Origin: WTJX01 sp045106295
Lineage (GTDB): Bacteria > Bacteroidota > Bacteroidia > Cytophagales > JAAEPT01
Assembly (NCBI GenBank): GCA_045106295.1
Contig: JBGCEI010000156.1
Location: 1-11,220, forward strand
Length of the DNA stretch: 11,220 bases
Reading direction: 5' to 3'
A model generated the notes under the pieces. That model ran no database searches, had not been told where the DNA came from, and was given only the letters and a program-made list of their open reading frames with translations. Both the position numbers and the translations under genes were made by a program. This document shows, piece by piece, positions 1-7,233 of this stretch (its first letter is position 1; every line of letters starts with the position of its first letter).

Positions 1-1
1 T

Positions 2-1633
2 ACCATTGTAGGTGCTGGAGGAGCTTCTGGTTCCTTAGACGCTTCCAATATGTTCAAACCTGCACTTGCCCGTGGAGACATACAATGTATTGGTGCTACT
101 ACACTCGATGAATACAGACAGTACATCGAAAAAGATGGTGCTTTAGCCAGACGTTTTCAGATTGTAATGGTTGATCCTACTTCAGTAGAAGAAACATTAG
201 AAATTTTAGAAAACATCAAATCAAAATACGAAGACCATCACCACGTAACCTATTCTGAAGAGGCATTAAAAGCCTGTGTGAAATTTTCTGACAGATACAT
301 TAGCGATCGTTTCTTGCCAGACAAGGCAATAGACATCATGGACGAAGTAGGTGCTCGTGTACACATCAACAACATCCATGTCCCTGACTACATCGTAAAA
401 CTTGAAAACGAGATAGAAGATGTAAAAAAAGAGAAAAATACGGTTGTCAAAAATCAAAAATACGAAGAAGCTGCTCAGTTAAGAGACAAAGAAAAGAAGC
501 TTCTTACCAAACTAGATCAAGATAAAGTAAAATGGGAAGAAGAAACTAAGAAAAACCGTTACGAAGTAACAGAAGACCATGTAGCCGATGTCATTGCTAT
601 GGTAACAGGTATTCCTGTATCCAAAGTAGCCAAAAAAGAAAGCTTAAAGCTAAAAGGCATGGGCGACGAATTAAAAAGTCGTGTAATAGGTCAAGACCCT
701 GCTATTGAAAAATTAACCAAAGCAATTCAGCGAACTAGGGTTGGGTTAAAAGACCCAAGCAAACCAATTGGTTCATTTGTATTCTTAGGGCCTACTGGTG
801 TTGGTAAAACAGAACTAACCAAAGTGTTAGCAGACTTCTTATTCGATAAAGAAGATTCTTTAGTGCGAATAGACATGAGTGAATACATGGAGAAATTCTC
901 CGTTTCACGATTAGTAGGAGCGCCTCCAGGATATGTAGGATACGAAGAAGGTGGTCAATTGACCGAAAAGGTAAGAAGAAAACCATACAGTGTAGTGCTA
1001 CTAGATGAAATCGAAAAAGCACATCCTGATGTATTTAATATCTTACTACAAGTATTAGACGATGGTATCTTGACCGATGGATTGGGTAGAAGAGTAGACT
1101 TCAGAAATACGATCATCATTATGACCTCTAATATTGGTGTTAGAGACTTGAAAGACTACGGTGCAGGTATTGGATTCTCTACTCAGTCTAAACAAGACAA
1201 CATCGATGACATAATGAGAGGTACTATTCAAAGCGCTCTTAAAAAAGCATTTGCTCCCGAATTCTTGAATAGATTAGATGATGTCATTGTATTTAACTCG
1301 TTAGAAAAAGAACACATCAAGCAAATCATCGATATTACGCTTGAAAAAGTGTTTAAACGAATAGAAGCAATTGGTTACAGCTTATCCATCACTGATGGGG
1401 CCAAAGACTTCTTAGCAGAAAAAGGCTTTGATCCTCAGTATGGTGCTAGACCATTGAATAGAGCTATTCAAAAACACTTAGAAGACGCCTTAGCAGAAGA
1501 AATTCTAAACGGAGACCTTCAAGAAGGAGACAGTATGGTAGCTGACTACGATACTAAAAAGGAAAAAATGGTTTTCAAAATCAATAAAAAGAAAACCAAA
1601 AAAACACCTGAAGAACCTAAAAAAGAAGAATAA
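2..1633 (+). CDS. clpC: ClpC-type AAA+ unfoldase, C-terminal part (5' end cut by window edge)
   Basis: Hsp100 ATPase that unfolds proteins and threads them into the ClpP peptidase in the cytoplasm. The reading frame is open to the left edge, so the N-domain and the start of ATPase domain 1 are missing and 543 residues are visible. In order one sees the end of AAA domain 1 with its arginine-finger region (ALARRF), a UVR-type coiled segment at about residues 140-175 (QKYEEAAQLRDKEKKL), and AAA domain 2. The latter has Walker A GPTGVGKT (residues 263-270, bases 788-811), Walker B VVLLDE (bases from 992), sensor 1 (TSNIG), an arginine finger in FLNRLD and sensor 2 GAR. The UVR segment indicates ClpC rather than ClpB. 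The tripeptide IGF (bases 1169-1177) sits where ClpA/ClpC/ClpX carry the ClpP-docking loop, which ClpB lacks. The last ~20 residues are a Lys/Glu tail typical of variable ClpC ends. The gene converges on ldcA and shares a hairpin terminator with it. Confidence 0.95.
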   Translation, partial: TIVGAGGASGSLDASNMFKPALARGDIQCIGATTLDEYRQYIEKDGALARRFQIVMVDPTSVEETLEILENIKSKYEDHHHVTYSEEALKACVKFSDRYISDRFLPDKAIDIMDEVGARVHINNIHVPDYIVKLENEIEDVKKEKNTVVKNQKYEEAAQLRDKEKKLLTKLDQDKVKWEEETKKNRYEVTEDHVADVIAMVTGIPVSKVAKKESLKLKGMGDELKSRVIGQDPAIEKLTKAIQRTRVGLKDPSKPIGSFVFLGPTGVGKTELTKVLADFLFDKEDSLVRIDMSEYMEKFSVSRLVGAPPGYVGYEEGGQLTEKVRRKPYSVVLLDEIEKAHPDVFNILLQVLDDGILTDGLGRRVDFRNTIIIMTSNIGVRDLKDYGAGIGFSTQSKQDNIDDIMRGTIQSALKKAFAPEFLNRLDDVIVFNSLEKEHIKQIIDITLEKVFKRIEAIGYSLSITDGAKDFLAEKGFDPQYGARPLNRAIQKHLEDALAEEILNGDLQEGDSMVADYDTKKEKMVFKINKKKTKKTPEEPKKEE

Positions 1634-1653
1634 TATCTTCTCTTAAATTGAAT

Positions 1654-1695
1654 ATAAAAATCCCTTATTGATTTCTATCAATAAGGGATTTTTAT
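1654..1695. terminator. Bidirectional intrinsic terminator between clpC and ldcA
   Basis: A 19-bp perfect inverted repeat (1654-1672 with 1677-1695) encloses the four-base loop TTCT. The core is AAAAATCCCTTATTGA paired with its complement. The arms begin and end in A/T tracts, so the hairpin is followed by a T-rich run whichever strand is read. It lies 20 nt after the clpC stop codon and covers the ldcA stop codon (1692-1694). The structure is seen directly; that it terminates both convergent genes is inferred. Confidence 0.9.
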
Positions 1696-2573
1696 TGTTC
1701 TATTGAAACACTATCTTCTGTCACAGAAAGCAACGTATTCTTCCCTAAAATCAATGCTTGATTCTCTTCCACATGCCCCGCAGGAAAATCATATAAAACA
1801 GGGTAATCATATTCTGCTGTATGCTCTTGAATAATCTCGTAAGCTAATTTACCGAATGGTATGGGATTGTCGTTCATTTGAGAAAAACCTCCTACAATCA
1901 GCCCTTTCAATTGACTTAATTTACCTGCTCGTTTTAACTGAAGAATCATCCTATCAATATGATAGAGGTACTCGTCTATCTCTTCAATAAAAAGAATTTT
2001 CCCATCAGTATTAATCTCTGTTGGAGTGCCTAATCCATGTATTAACAAAGTAAGATTCCCTCCTACTATTGGAGCCGTTGCTTCTCCTAGTCTGTTAAAT
2101 AGATGAGGTTTAACTTCTGTTTTATTCTCTCCACCAAACAACACACCCTTCAAGGAATCTACCGCTATCTTATTCTCAAATAAAATGGGCATAGTCCCGT
2201 GGATGCTTGGTACACCATGGTTATTTACTATCGTATGTAAAATAGTAACATCACTAAAACCAACTAACCATTTTGGTGATTGGTTAAATATTGCCCAATC
2301 TAATTGATCTACTAATCGTGACGTACCATAACCACCTCTTGCAAAAAAGATGGCTTTAATAGAAACATCATCTAATGCTTGTTGAAGATCACTGAGACGT
2401 TGTTCATCTGTACCAGCAAACTGATAATCTTCTTTGTACAAATTAATCCCTTCACTAAGCTCTAAACCCCACGAATGCATGGTTTCCTTAGCAAGGTTCA
2501 TTTCTTCCCTGCTTACTTTACGGGCAGTGGAGAGAATAATTACTTTATCAGATTTTTTCAGAAGAGGAATCAT
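1692..2573 (-). CDS. ldcA: LD-carboxypeptidase, peptidase family S66 (muramoyltetrapeptide carboxypeptidase)
   Basis: Cytoplasmic serine peptidase that removes the terminal D-Ala from murein tetrapeptides during peptidoglycan recycling. The 293-residue length is normal for the family and there is no signal peptide. Family landmarks are all present: ARGGYGTSRLVDQLDW at about residues 78-93, the nucleophile Ser107 in GFSD, the catalytic Glu197 in FIEE followed by the YHIDRM helix, and His267 in AGHVEEN. Together these rebuild the Ser-Glu-His triad known for LdcA; I assigned the positions by matching motifs, not by alignment. The ATG at 2571-2573 gives the usual N-terminus, with the first strand VIILSTA near residue 11. 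The gene follows an intrinsic terminator by only a few bases, so its own promoter is unclear, and it converges on clpC. Confidence 0.93.
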   Translation of the reverse strand: MIPLLKKSDKVIILSTARKVSREEMNLAKETMHSWGLELSEGINLYKEDYQFAGTDEQRLSDLQQALDDVSIKAIFFARGGYGTSRLVDQLDWAIFNQSPKWLVGFSDVTILHTIVNNHGVPSIHGTMPILFENKIAVDSLKGVLFGGENKTEVKPHLFNRLGEATAPIVGGNLTLLIHGLGTPTEINTDGKILFIEEIDEYLYHIDRMILQLKRAGKLSQLKGLIVGGFSQMNDNPIPFGKLAYEIIQEHTAEYDYPVLYDFPAGHVEENQALILGKNTLLSVTEDSVSIEQ

Positions 2574-2579
2574 ATCTCT

Positions 2580-2618
2580 AAAAATAAAAAAAGCTACTCT
2601 GTTTCCAAAGTAGCTTTT
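2580..2618 (-). terminator. Intrinsic terminator closing the uppS-bamA-ompH run
   Basis: On the minus strand a 10-bp perfect stem, AAAAGCTACT paired with AGTAGCTTTT (2609-2618 with 2589-2598), encloses a 10-nt loop. It is followed by a run of seven T, an A and five more T (ending at 2580). It begins 22 nt after the stop codon of the second ompH gene. This is a textbook rho-independent terminator in shape; efficiency cannot be judged from sequence. The T-tract ends six bases before the ldcA start codon. Confidence 0.88.
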
Positions 2619-2639
2619 AAATTCGTTAAACGAAATAGA

Positions 2640-3188
2640 TTATTCTTGAGCAGACTCTTCAGGAATTGGTATTCCTATTTTCTTCATCACTGCCTTAGAT
2701 AAATTATCTTCTTCATTTTTTGCATACAATAAAATAGAGTTCGCTTCTATTGTTTGGTTAAACACATGTGTATAATTCAGCTCTTTAGCCACCTCATTAA
2801 TTGTCTCCGATACTTTCGTAAATAATGGATTCAACTTCTCTTGTTGCTTATTCATTAATTCGATCTGAGCATTTTTTTGATACAATTGTATTTGGCTTAC
2901 TAAGCTCTGAATTTCAACTTCTAATGCTTGTCTTTTAGGATCAGTAAGAATTGCTTTTGTTCTTTCATATTCCTGAACTTTTGCTTGATACTCTCCTTGT
3001 TTTGCTTGAATATCTTTCATCAACTGCTCCTCATAAATCTTGACTTCAGATTGTACCGCTTTCACCGCCGACCATACCGAAAGAACATACTCTACATTTA
3101 CATATCCTATTTTAAGATCTTGCGCTTTTAAGTTTAATCCACTTATAAAAAGTATTCCTGTTAATGCTATTAATTTTATTTTTCTCAT
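2640..3188 (-). CDS. OmpH/Skp family periplasmic chaperone (second copy)
   Basis: Skp-type holdase predicted to carry unfolded outer membrane proteins from the Sec translocon to BamA. The protein has 182 residues. A standard signal peptide (basic MRKIK, hydrophobic core to about residue 19, then LKAQ) is likely cut around A22/Q23. The mature start KIGYVNVEYVL matches the OmpH first strand. A long charged helical region rich in Gln, Lys and Glu (about residues 38-125) fits the Skp tentacle coiled coil. A last short strand/helix segment (THVFNQ, SILLYAK) fits the end of the Skp body. It lies 31 nt downstream of another OmpH gene and is the last gene before a terminator. Family assignment is secure; division of labour between the two copies is unknown. 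Skp proteins normally act as trimers, so a mixed assembly is possible. Confidence 0.9.
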   Translation of the reverse strand: MRKIKLIALTGILFISGLNLKAQDLKIGYVNVEYVLSVWSAVKAVQSEVKIYEEQLMKDIQAKQGEYQAKVQEYERTKAILTDPKRQALEVEIQSLVSQIQLYQKNAQIELMNKQQEKLNPLFTKVSETINEVAKELNYTHVFNQTIEANSILLYAKNEEDNLSKAVMKKIGIPIPEESAQE

Positions 3189-3219
3189 GATTGTGTAAAT
3201 TAAAAAGTTAGTGACTGTT

Positions 3220-3846
3220 TTATTTTTTAGGTGTTCCTTTTCTGCTTTTATTTTGCTCGTTTATGATCTCTAATTGTTCTTCTACTAAGTCTGTATAATC
3301 ATGTACTGGATTGGCATAAATCATAGATAAATCGCCTGCTCTATCAAATACAAACTGAAGTTTATGCCTTTTAGATACTCTCTCTACTGCTTCATAAAGT
3401 ACATCTTGTACTGGACGAATTAGCTCTTGCCGTTTAAGAAAAATCAGCCCTTCAAACCCAAATATCTTTCGTTGATATTCCTTGATCTCCGTTTCTTTTT
3501 CACTCATCTGTGTTTTCTTCTTTTGCTTCATTTCTTCGGTAAGCAAAATTTCTTCTTTTCGGTACACATTATACATAGAATCTAGAGAAGATGACATAAC
3601 CTCTATCTCTTTCTGATAATTAATCGATACACGATCTATTTCTTGTTGCGCTTCTTTGTATTGTGGCATTTTCTTCAATATCAATTCTGAATCTATGAAA
3701 CCAAACTTTTGAGCTTGTGCAACATTACCATTCATCAATGAAATAGCTACAACAAATAACATTTTAAGCACAATCCCACTAACGATAAGCTTAGAGGTTT
3801 GTTTACGCTTAGCCTTTTGGAAATATTCTGTAATGTCTAACATCAT
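3220..3846 (-). CDS. OmpH/Skp family periplasmic chaperone (first copy, long N-terminus)
   Basis: Second Skp-type outer membrane protein chaperone, 208 residues, starting 7 nt after the bamA stop codon, which points to coupled expression with its partner BamA. The mature part opens with KFGFIDSELILKKMPQYKEA, a near-signature start for the OmpH family in Bacteroidota, followed by a long charged coiled-coil region (about residues 62-130) and the closing strand LQFVFDRA. The C-terminus is basic (KSRKGTPKK). The signal sequence is unusual: about 27 mostly polar, basic residues come before a hydrophobic stretch ending VAQAQ (likely cut near A45/Q46). Two ATG codons stand side by side at the start. 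An internal ATG (3760-3762) would give a shorter signal peptide but without a positive n-region, so I keep the upstream start; M1 and M2 cannot be told apart. Confidence 0.88.
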   Translation of the reverse strand: MMLDITEYFQKAKRKQTSKLIVSGIVLKMLFVVAISLMNGNVAQAQKFGFIDSELILKKMPQYKEAQQEIDRVSINYQKEIEVMSSSLDSMYNVYRKEEILLTEEMKQKKKTQMSEKETEIKEYQRKIFGFEGLIFLKRQELIRPVQDVLYEAVERVSKRHKLQFVFDRAGDLSMIYANPVHDYTDLVEEQLEIINEQNKSRKGTPKK

Positions 3847-3853
3847 ACTGTTT

Positions 3854-6400
3854 CTACCTTAACTGCTGTCCAATAGTAAAATGGAACTGTCCTCTATTTA
3901 ATGAATTACCATTAACATCGTTCAATTCATCAAAACCATATCCATAATCTATGCCAATCATACCAAAAGCAGGCATAAAAATTCTTGCTCCTACACCTGC
4001 CGAACGATACGTTTCAAAAGGATTAAAGTCTTTAAAGTCTCTCCATGCATTACCTGCTTCAAGAAACCCTAACACAAAAATAGTAGCTACTCCTTCTGTT
4101 ACTAAAGGAAAACGAAGTTCTGCAACAAATTTATCATACGCTACTCCGCCACCCGTTTCATCTCCAGCATTAAAGTTATTAGGCAACGAATTATTTCCAT
4201 ACCCTCTTAATCCAATCACATCAGACCCTAATAAGAAATTAAACCCTGATAGTCCATCTCCGCCTACTGTAAATCGTTCAAAAGGACCTATCCCTAATTT
4301 ATTATTGTATGAGCCTATGAAACCAACGTGCGTTCTAATGTTTAGCACCAATGGATGGGATGTCTTTTTAGCAGCAAATAACCCTTCAGATTTTTTGTTA
4401 CCTGTTAATTTCATAAATAATGAATTATCAAACATCCACTTATGGTACTCTATCCAATCATTTTTTTGAAGCTCAGAAAGTGTCTCTCTATCTCTATTAA
4501 TTAATGAATAAGGAGGGGTAAGTGTTACCGCTAAAGATGTAGAACCACCTCTTGTAGGAAACTGTGGATTAGTACCTATATTATTTCTTGACAAAGTAGT
4601 TGTCAATGATAAGTTGTTTGCCTTACAGGTGGTACATAAAGAATTAGCACCTCCAAAATTATCTAAATTATAAAAGTAGTACGATAAAGTATTTGTTAAC
4701 GTAAAGTAATCATCTGGTACACGTAACCTTCTCCCTAAACTAACAGAAGCTCCTGTCAGTTTCAAGAACCCAACTACATCTCCTGTTCGTGTAAACCTTC
4801 TTTGAACGGATCTATTAAATGAAACAGTAAATGAATTGGGCTTTCTACCACCTAGCCATGGTTCGGTAAATGAGATAGAATAATTTTGGAACTGTTTTCC
4901 ATTAGCTCTCATTTGTAAGGACAACCTCTGACCATCTCCAGATGGTAATGGACTCCACAATTCCTTATTTGGAATATTTCGTAAAGAAAAGTTGTTAAAC
5001 ACAATTCCTAAGGTTCCTACAAAACCTACAAAACCACCAAAACCACCAGAAAGTTGGAGTTGGTCATTTGGTTTTTCTACCAATGTGTATTCTATATCAA
5101 CTGTCCCATCTTTAGGGTTAGGGATAGGGTTAATCCCCATTTGTTCTGGATCAAAATATCCTAACTGAGCTAATTCCCTTTGTGTACGTATCAATTCAGA
5201 CCTGCTAAATTTCTGCCCTGGAAGAGTCCTAATTTCTCTTAAGACCACATGGTCACTCGTTTTAGTATTCCCATTTATAATAATATTATTAATAGTAGCC
5301 TGCTTTCCTTCGTAAATACGCATTTCTATATCCACAGTATCTCCCTGAATTCCTACTTCTACTGGATTGGCACTAAAAAAGAGGTACCCATTGTCTAAAT
5401 ATAAAGAACTTACATCTTGTCCAGTTGGATTATAATTTAACCGAGTATCTAGTAACTCTTTATTGTAAATTTCTCCCTTTTTAATATTAAGTATCCTTTT
5501 TAATTTTTTAGTTTCATAAATGTAATTACCTGACCAACTTATTTCGCCAAAATAATACTTCTTCCCTTCATATATCTGAAGGTCTAAATTAATTCTTTTC
5601 TCACCAAAACGATCTACTGAATCTTTTAAAATTCGGGCATCCCTATAACCATTTTTACGATAATAATCAATTAACTTTTCTTTATCTTCTTTGAATTCCT
5701 TTTCAATAAATTTAGATCGATGAAATACTCTAAACGGTTTTCGTTGTCTCGTTTTTTTTAATTGCTTAATTAACTTCTTATCCTCGACATCCTTATTCCC
5801 TATAATTCTCAACTTCTCAATCTTTACTTTTTTACCCCTATCAACATCTATTCGTAATTTCACATAATCTTTACTAAGAGACGATTCTTCTTTCTCAATA
5901 TTTACTTTCGCATTGTAGTAGCCATCTTTTAAAAAGTACTTTTGAATATGTAACCTTGTATTTTTAATCAATGCCGGAGAAACAATAGCTCCTTTTAAAA
6001 GCGAAATTTCTTCCCCAATATCATTAGCAACTCCTTTTTTAACGCCTTGAATAATATAGCCAGACAAACGAGGTCTTTCAGTTACTTCGATATAAATATT
6101 GACTTGTTTATACGCTAATTCAGCAGCTTTAATTGCCACATTATCTACTAGCCGTTGTTTCCAAATATTCTTAATCGCTTGACCAACTTTATCACTAGGC
6201 AGTCGAATTTCATCACCCTTCTGAAAACCAGACAAAGCCACTAGCGCCTCTTTATCTAATGTTTTAGCACCAGACACAATAATATCTTTAATAATATAGG
6301 TAGACGGACTTTTATAATTCAAGTCAATAGTTTTTCCTTCTTGTGAAAAGGAAAAAGTACATGAGATGGCAATAAAAAATAGCGTAATTAACTGTCTCAT
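3854..6400 (-). CDS. bamA: BamA, outer membrane protein assembly factor (Omp85 family)
   Basis: Central subunit of the BAM machine that folds beta-barrel proteins into the outer membrane. It has 848 residues. A signal peptide (MRQLITLFFIAISCTFSFSQ) is followed by five POTRA domains at roughly residues 35-107, 112-190, 191-278, 281-366 and 367-445, the later ones marked by repeated INGN/ISGN-like turns (RIIGNKDV, SWSGNYIY, IINGNTKT). The barrel begins at a Gly-rich strand (SGGFGGFVG) and includes TEPWLGG (residues 513-519) and LRGY (731-734), the form here of the conserved VRGF/Y loop-6 motif. Oddities are a CTTC cysteine pair at 589-592 in a probable barrel loop, and a C-terminus ending QQLR instead of an aromatic residue. 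The start codon overlaps the uppS stop by one base (TAATG) and two ompH chaperone genes follow directly, so the neighbourhood matches the function. Confidence 0.96.
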   Translation of the reverse strand: MRQLITLFFIAISCTFSFSQEGKTIDLNYKSPSTYIIKDIIVSGAKTLDKEALVALSGFQKGDEIRLPSDKVGQAIKNIWKQRLVDNVAIKAAELAYKQVNIYIEVTERPRLSGYIIQGVKKGVANDIGEEISLLKGAIVSPALIKNTRLHIQKYFLKDGYYNAKVNIEKEESSLSKDYVKLRIDVDRGKKVKIEKLRIIGNKDVEDKKLIKQLKKTRQRKPFRVFHRSKFIEKEFKEDKEKLIDYYRKNGYRDARILKDSVDRFGEKRINLDLQIYEGKKYYFGEISWSGNYIYETKKLKRILNIKKGEIYNKELLDTRLNYNPTGQDVSSLYLDNGYLFFSANPVEVGIQGDTVDIEMRIYEGKQATINNIIINGNTKTSDHVVLREIRTLPGQKFSRSELIRTQRELAQLGYFDPEQMGINPIPNPKDGTVDIEYTLVEKPNDQLQLSGGFGGFVGFVGTLGIVFNNFSLRNIPNKELWSPLPSGDGQRLSLQMRANGKQFQNYSISFTEPWLGGRKPNSFTVSFNRSVQRRFTRTGDVVGFLKLTGASVSLGRRLRVPDDYFTLTNTLSYYFYNLDNFGGANSLCTTCKANNLSLTTTLSRNNIGTNPQFPTRGGSTSLAVTLTPPYSLINRDRETLSELQKNDWIEYHKWMFDNSLFMKLTGNKKSEGLFAAKKTSHPLVLNIRTHVGFIGSYNNKLGIGPFERFTVGGDGLSGFNFLLGSDVIGLRGYGNNSLPNNFNAGDETGGGVAYDKFVAELRFPLVTEGVATIFVLGFLEAGNAWRDFKDFNPFETYRSAGVGARIFMPAFGMIGIDYGYGFDELNDVNGNSLNRGQFHFTIGQQLR

Positions 6401-7143
6401 TAAGGTATTATCTGTTCACTCGTTTTACCAAACCGTCTTTCCCTTTGTTGAAAAACCTCTAACGCTTGGTATAAATCTTCTTTCCTAAACTCTGGCCACA
6501 AAGTATCTGTGATGTAGATTTCAGTATAGGCTAATTGCCAAAGTAAAAAATTACTTATTCTCATCTCCCCACTGGTTCTAATCATTAACTCTGGATCAGG
6601 CATAGACGATGTAGACAAGTATGATGAAATAGTAGACTCATTTACTTCAAAAGGAAGTAGTTTATTGTCTGCAACAGCCTCAGCTATTCTCTTCATCCCA
6701 TTTACCAAATCCCACCGTCCACTATAATTAAGAGCCAAAACTAGTGTCATAGTATTATTAGTGGAAGTTAGTTCTTTTGCTTTTACTAACTGTTTCTGAC
6801 AGGCTTCAGGGAGCGCTGCAATATCACCTATCGTTTCTAACTTAATATCGTTCTTTTGTAAGGTATCAAGTTCTAGATTAATAGTATCTACTAAAAGTTG
6901 CATTAATGCATTTACTTCCTCCTTTGGTCTACCCCAATTCTCTGTAGAAAAGGCATATAAAGTCAAGTACTTAACACCTAGTTTAGCACACGTTTCTGTC
7001 GTTTCTCTTACTGAAGTAACGGCATTCTGATGACCAAAAGAACGCATCTCACCTTGTTTCTTTGCCCATCGTCCATTGCCATCCATAATAATGGCAATAT
7101 GAGAAGGAATATTATCGGTATGTAACTTATTATCTGAAGCCAT
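6400..7143 (-). CDS. uppS: Undecaprenyl diphosphate synthase (cis-prenyltransferase, isoprenyl transferase)
   Basis: Condenses farnesyl diphosphate with eight isopentenyl diphosphates to make the C55 lipid carrier for peptidoglycan and surface glycans; a cytoplasmic enzyme at the inner membrane face. The 247-residue length is normal. Family motifs are complete: HIAIIMDGNGRWAKKQG with the Mg/diphosphate-binding Asp21, FSTENWGRP (residues 65-73), LALNYSGRWD, RTSGEMRISNFLLWQ (from residue 189), Glu208 in YTEIYIT (matching the metal-ligand Glu213 of the E. coli enzyme), and LWPEF with QRRERRFG-like ending (QQRERRFG). The usual GHxxG near residue 37 reads GHQNA, a Gly-to-Ala change. The stop codon overlaps the bamA start by one base, so the two are probably translationally coupled. 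A possible promoter lies just upstream. Confidence 0.96.
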   Translation of the reverse strand: MASDNKLHTDNIPSHIAIIMDGNGRWAKKQGEMRSFGHQNAVTSVRETTETCAKLGVKYLTLYAFSTENWGRPKEEVNALMQLLVDTINLELDTLQKNDIKLETIGDIAALPEACQKQLVKAKELTSTNNTMTLVLALNYSGRWDLVNGMKRIAEAVADNKLLPFEVNESTISSYLSTSSMPDPELMIRTSGEMRISNFLLWQLAYTEIYITDTLWPEFRKEDLYQALEVFQQRERRFGKTSEQIIP

Positions 7144-7161
7144 AAAATGCTAAAAGGCTAG

Positions 7162-7169
7162 CAAATTTA
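7162..7169 (-). promoter_or_regulatory. Possible Bacteroidota-type -7 element upstream of uppS
   Basis: The minus strand reads TAAATTTG, an exact match to the TAnnTTTG -7 consensus of the Bacteroidota primary sigma factor. It lies 18 bases before the uppS start, leaving a short leader. At the expected 19-21 nt upstream I see only T-rich sequence with a poor match to the -33 TTTG, so the call is tentative. It is in the only gap of the envelope block (90 nt) large enough to hold a promoter for uppS-bamA-ompH-ompH. Confidence 0.35.
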
Positions 7170-7204
7170 GAGTTAATTTGTGGATTAGAGAAGAATAATT
7201 AGAG
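7167..7204. repeat. Three TTAGAG direct repeats in the uppS leader region
   Basis: The hexamer TTAGAG occurs at 7167-7172, 7185-7190 and 7199-7204 on the + strand (CTCTAA on the minus strand), with starts 18 and 14 bases apart. The last copy lies inside an AT-only inverted repeat, AATAATTA (7194-7201) and TAATTATT (7207-7214), with a 5-nt spacer. The repeats are seen directly; a role as regulator-binding sites is speculation and chance is quite possible in such AT-rich sequence. Confidence 0.3.
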
Positions 7205-7233
7205 ATTAATTATTTGGTAGAAAACAACATGAC

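Noticed and set aside
792..1022. Minus-strand open frame inside clpC
   Set aside because: Lies antisense to the Walker A to Walker B region of the second ATPase domain, whose conservation explains the open frame.
2..1633. ClpB (disaggregase) as identity of the first gene
   Set aside because: A UVR-type segment and an IGF docking tripeptide are present and the long ClpB middle coiled coil is absent, so ClpC fits better.
2475..2702. Plus-strand frame running across the ldcA start, the terminator and the end of ompH
   Set aside because: Crosses a terminator hairpin and two well supported minus-strand genes; no recognisable protein features.
3951..4469. 172-codon open frame on the + strand inside bamA
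   Set aside because: Fully antisense to the conserved barrel domain of BamA; composition (Pro/Ser/Lys rich) is that of a shadow frame and no domain is recognisable.
6341..6400. Lipoprotein signal (C14) in BamA
   Set aside because: The preceding AIS is a poor lipobox, the hydrophobic core continues past the Cys, and BamA is not a lipoprotein in known systems.
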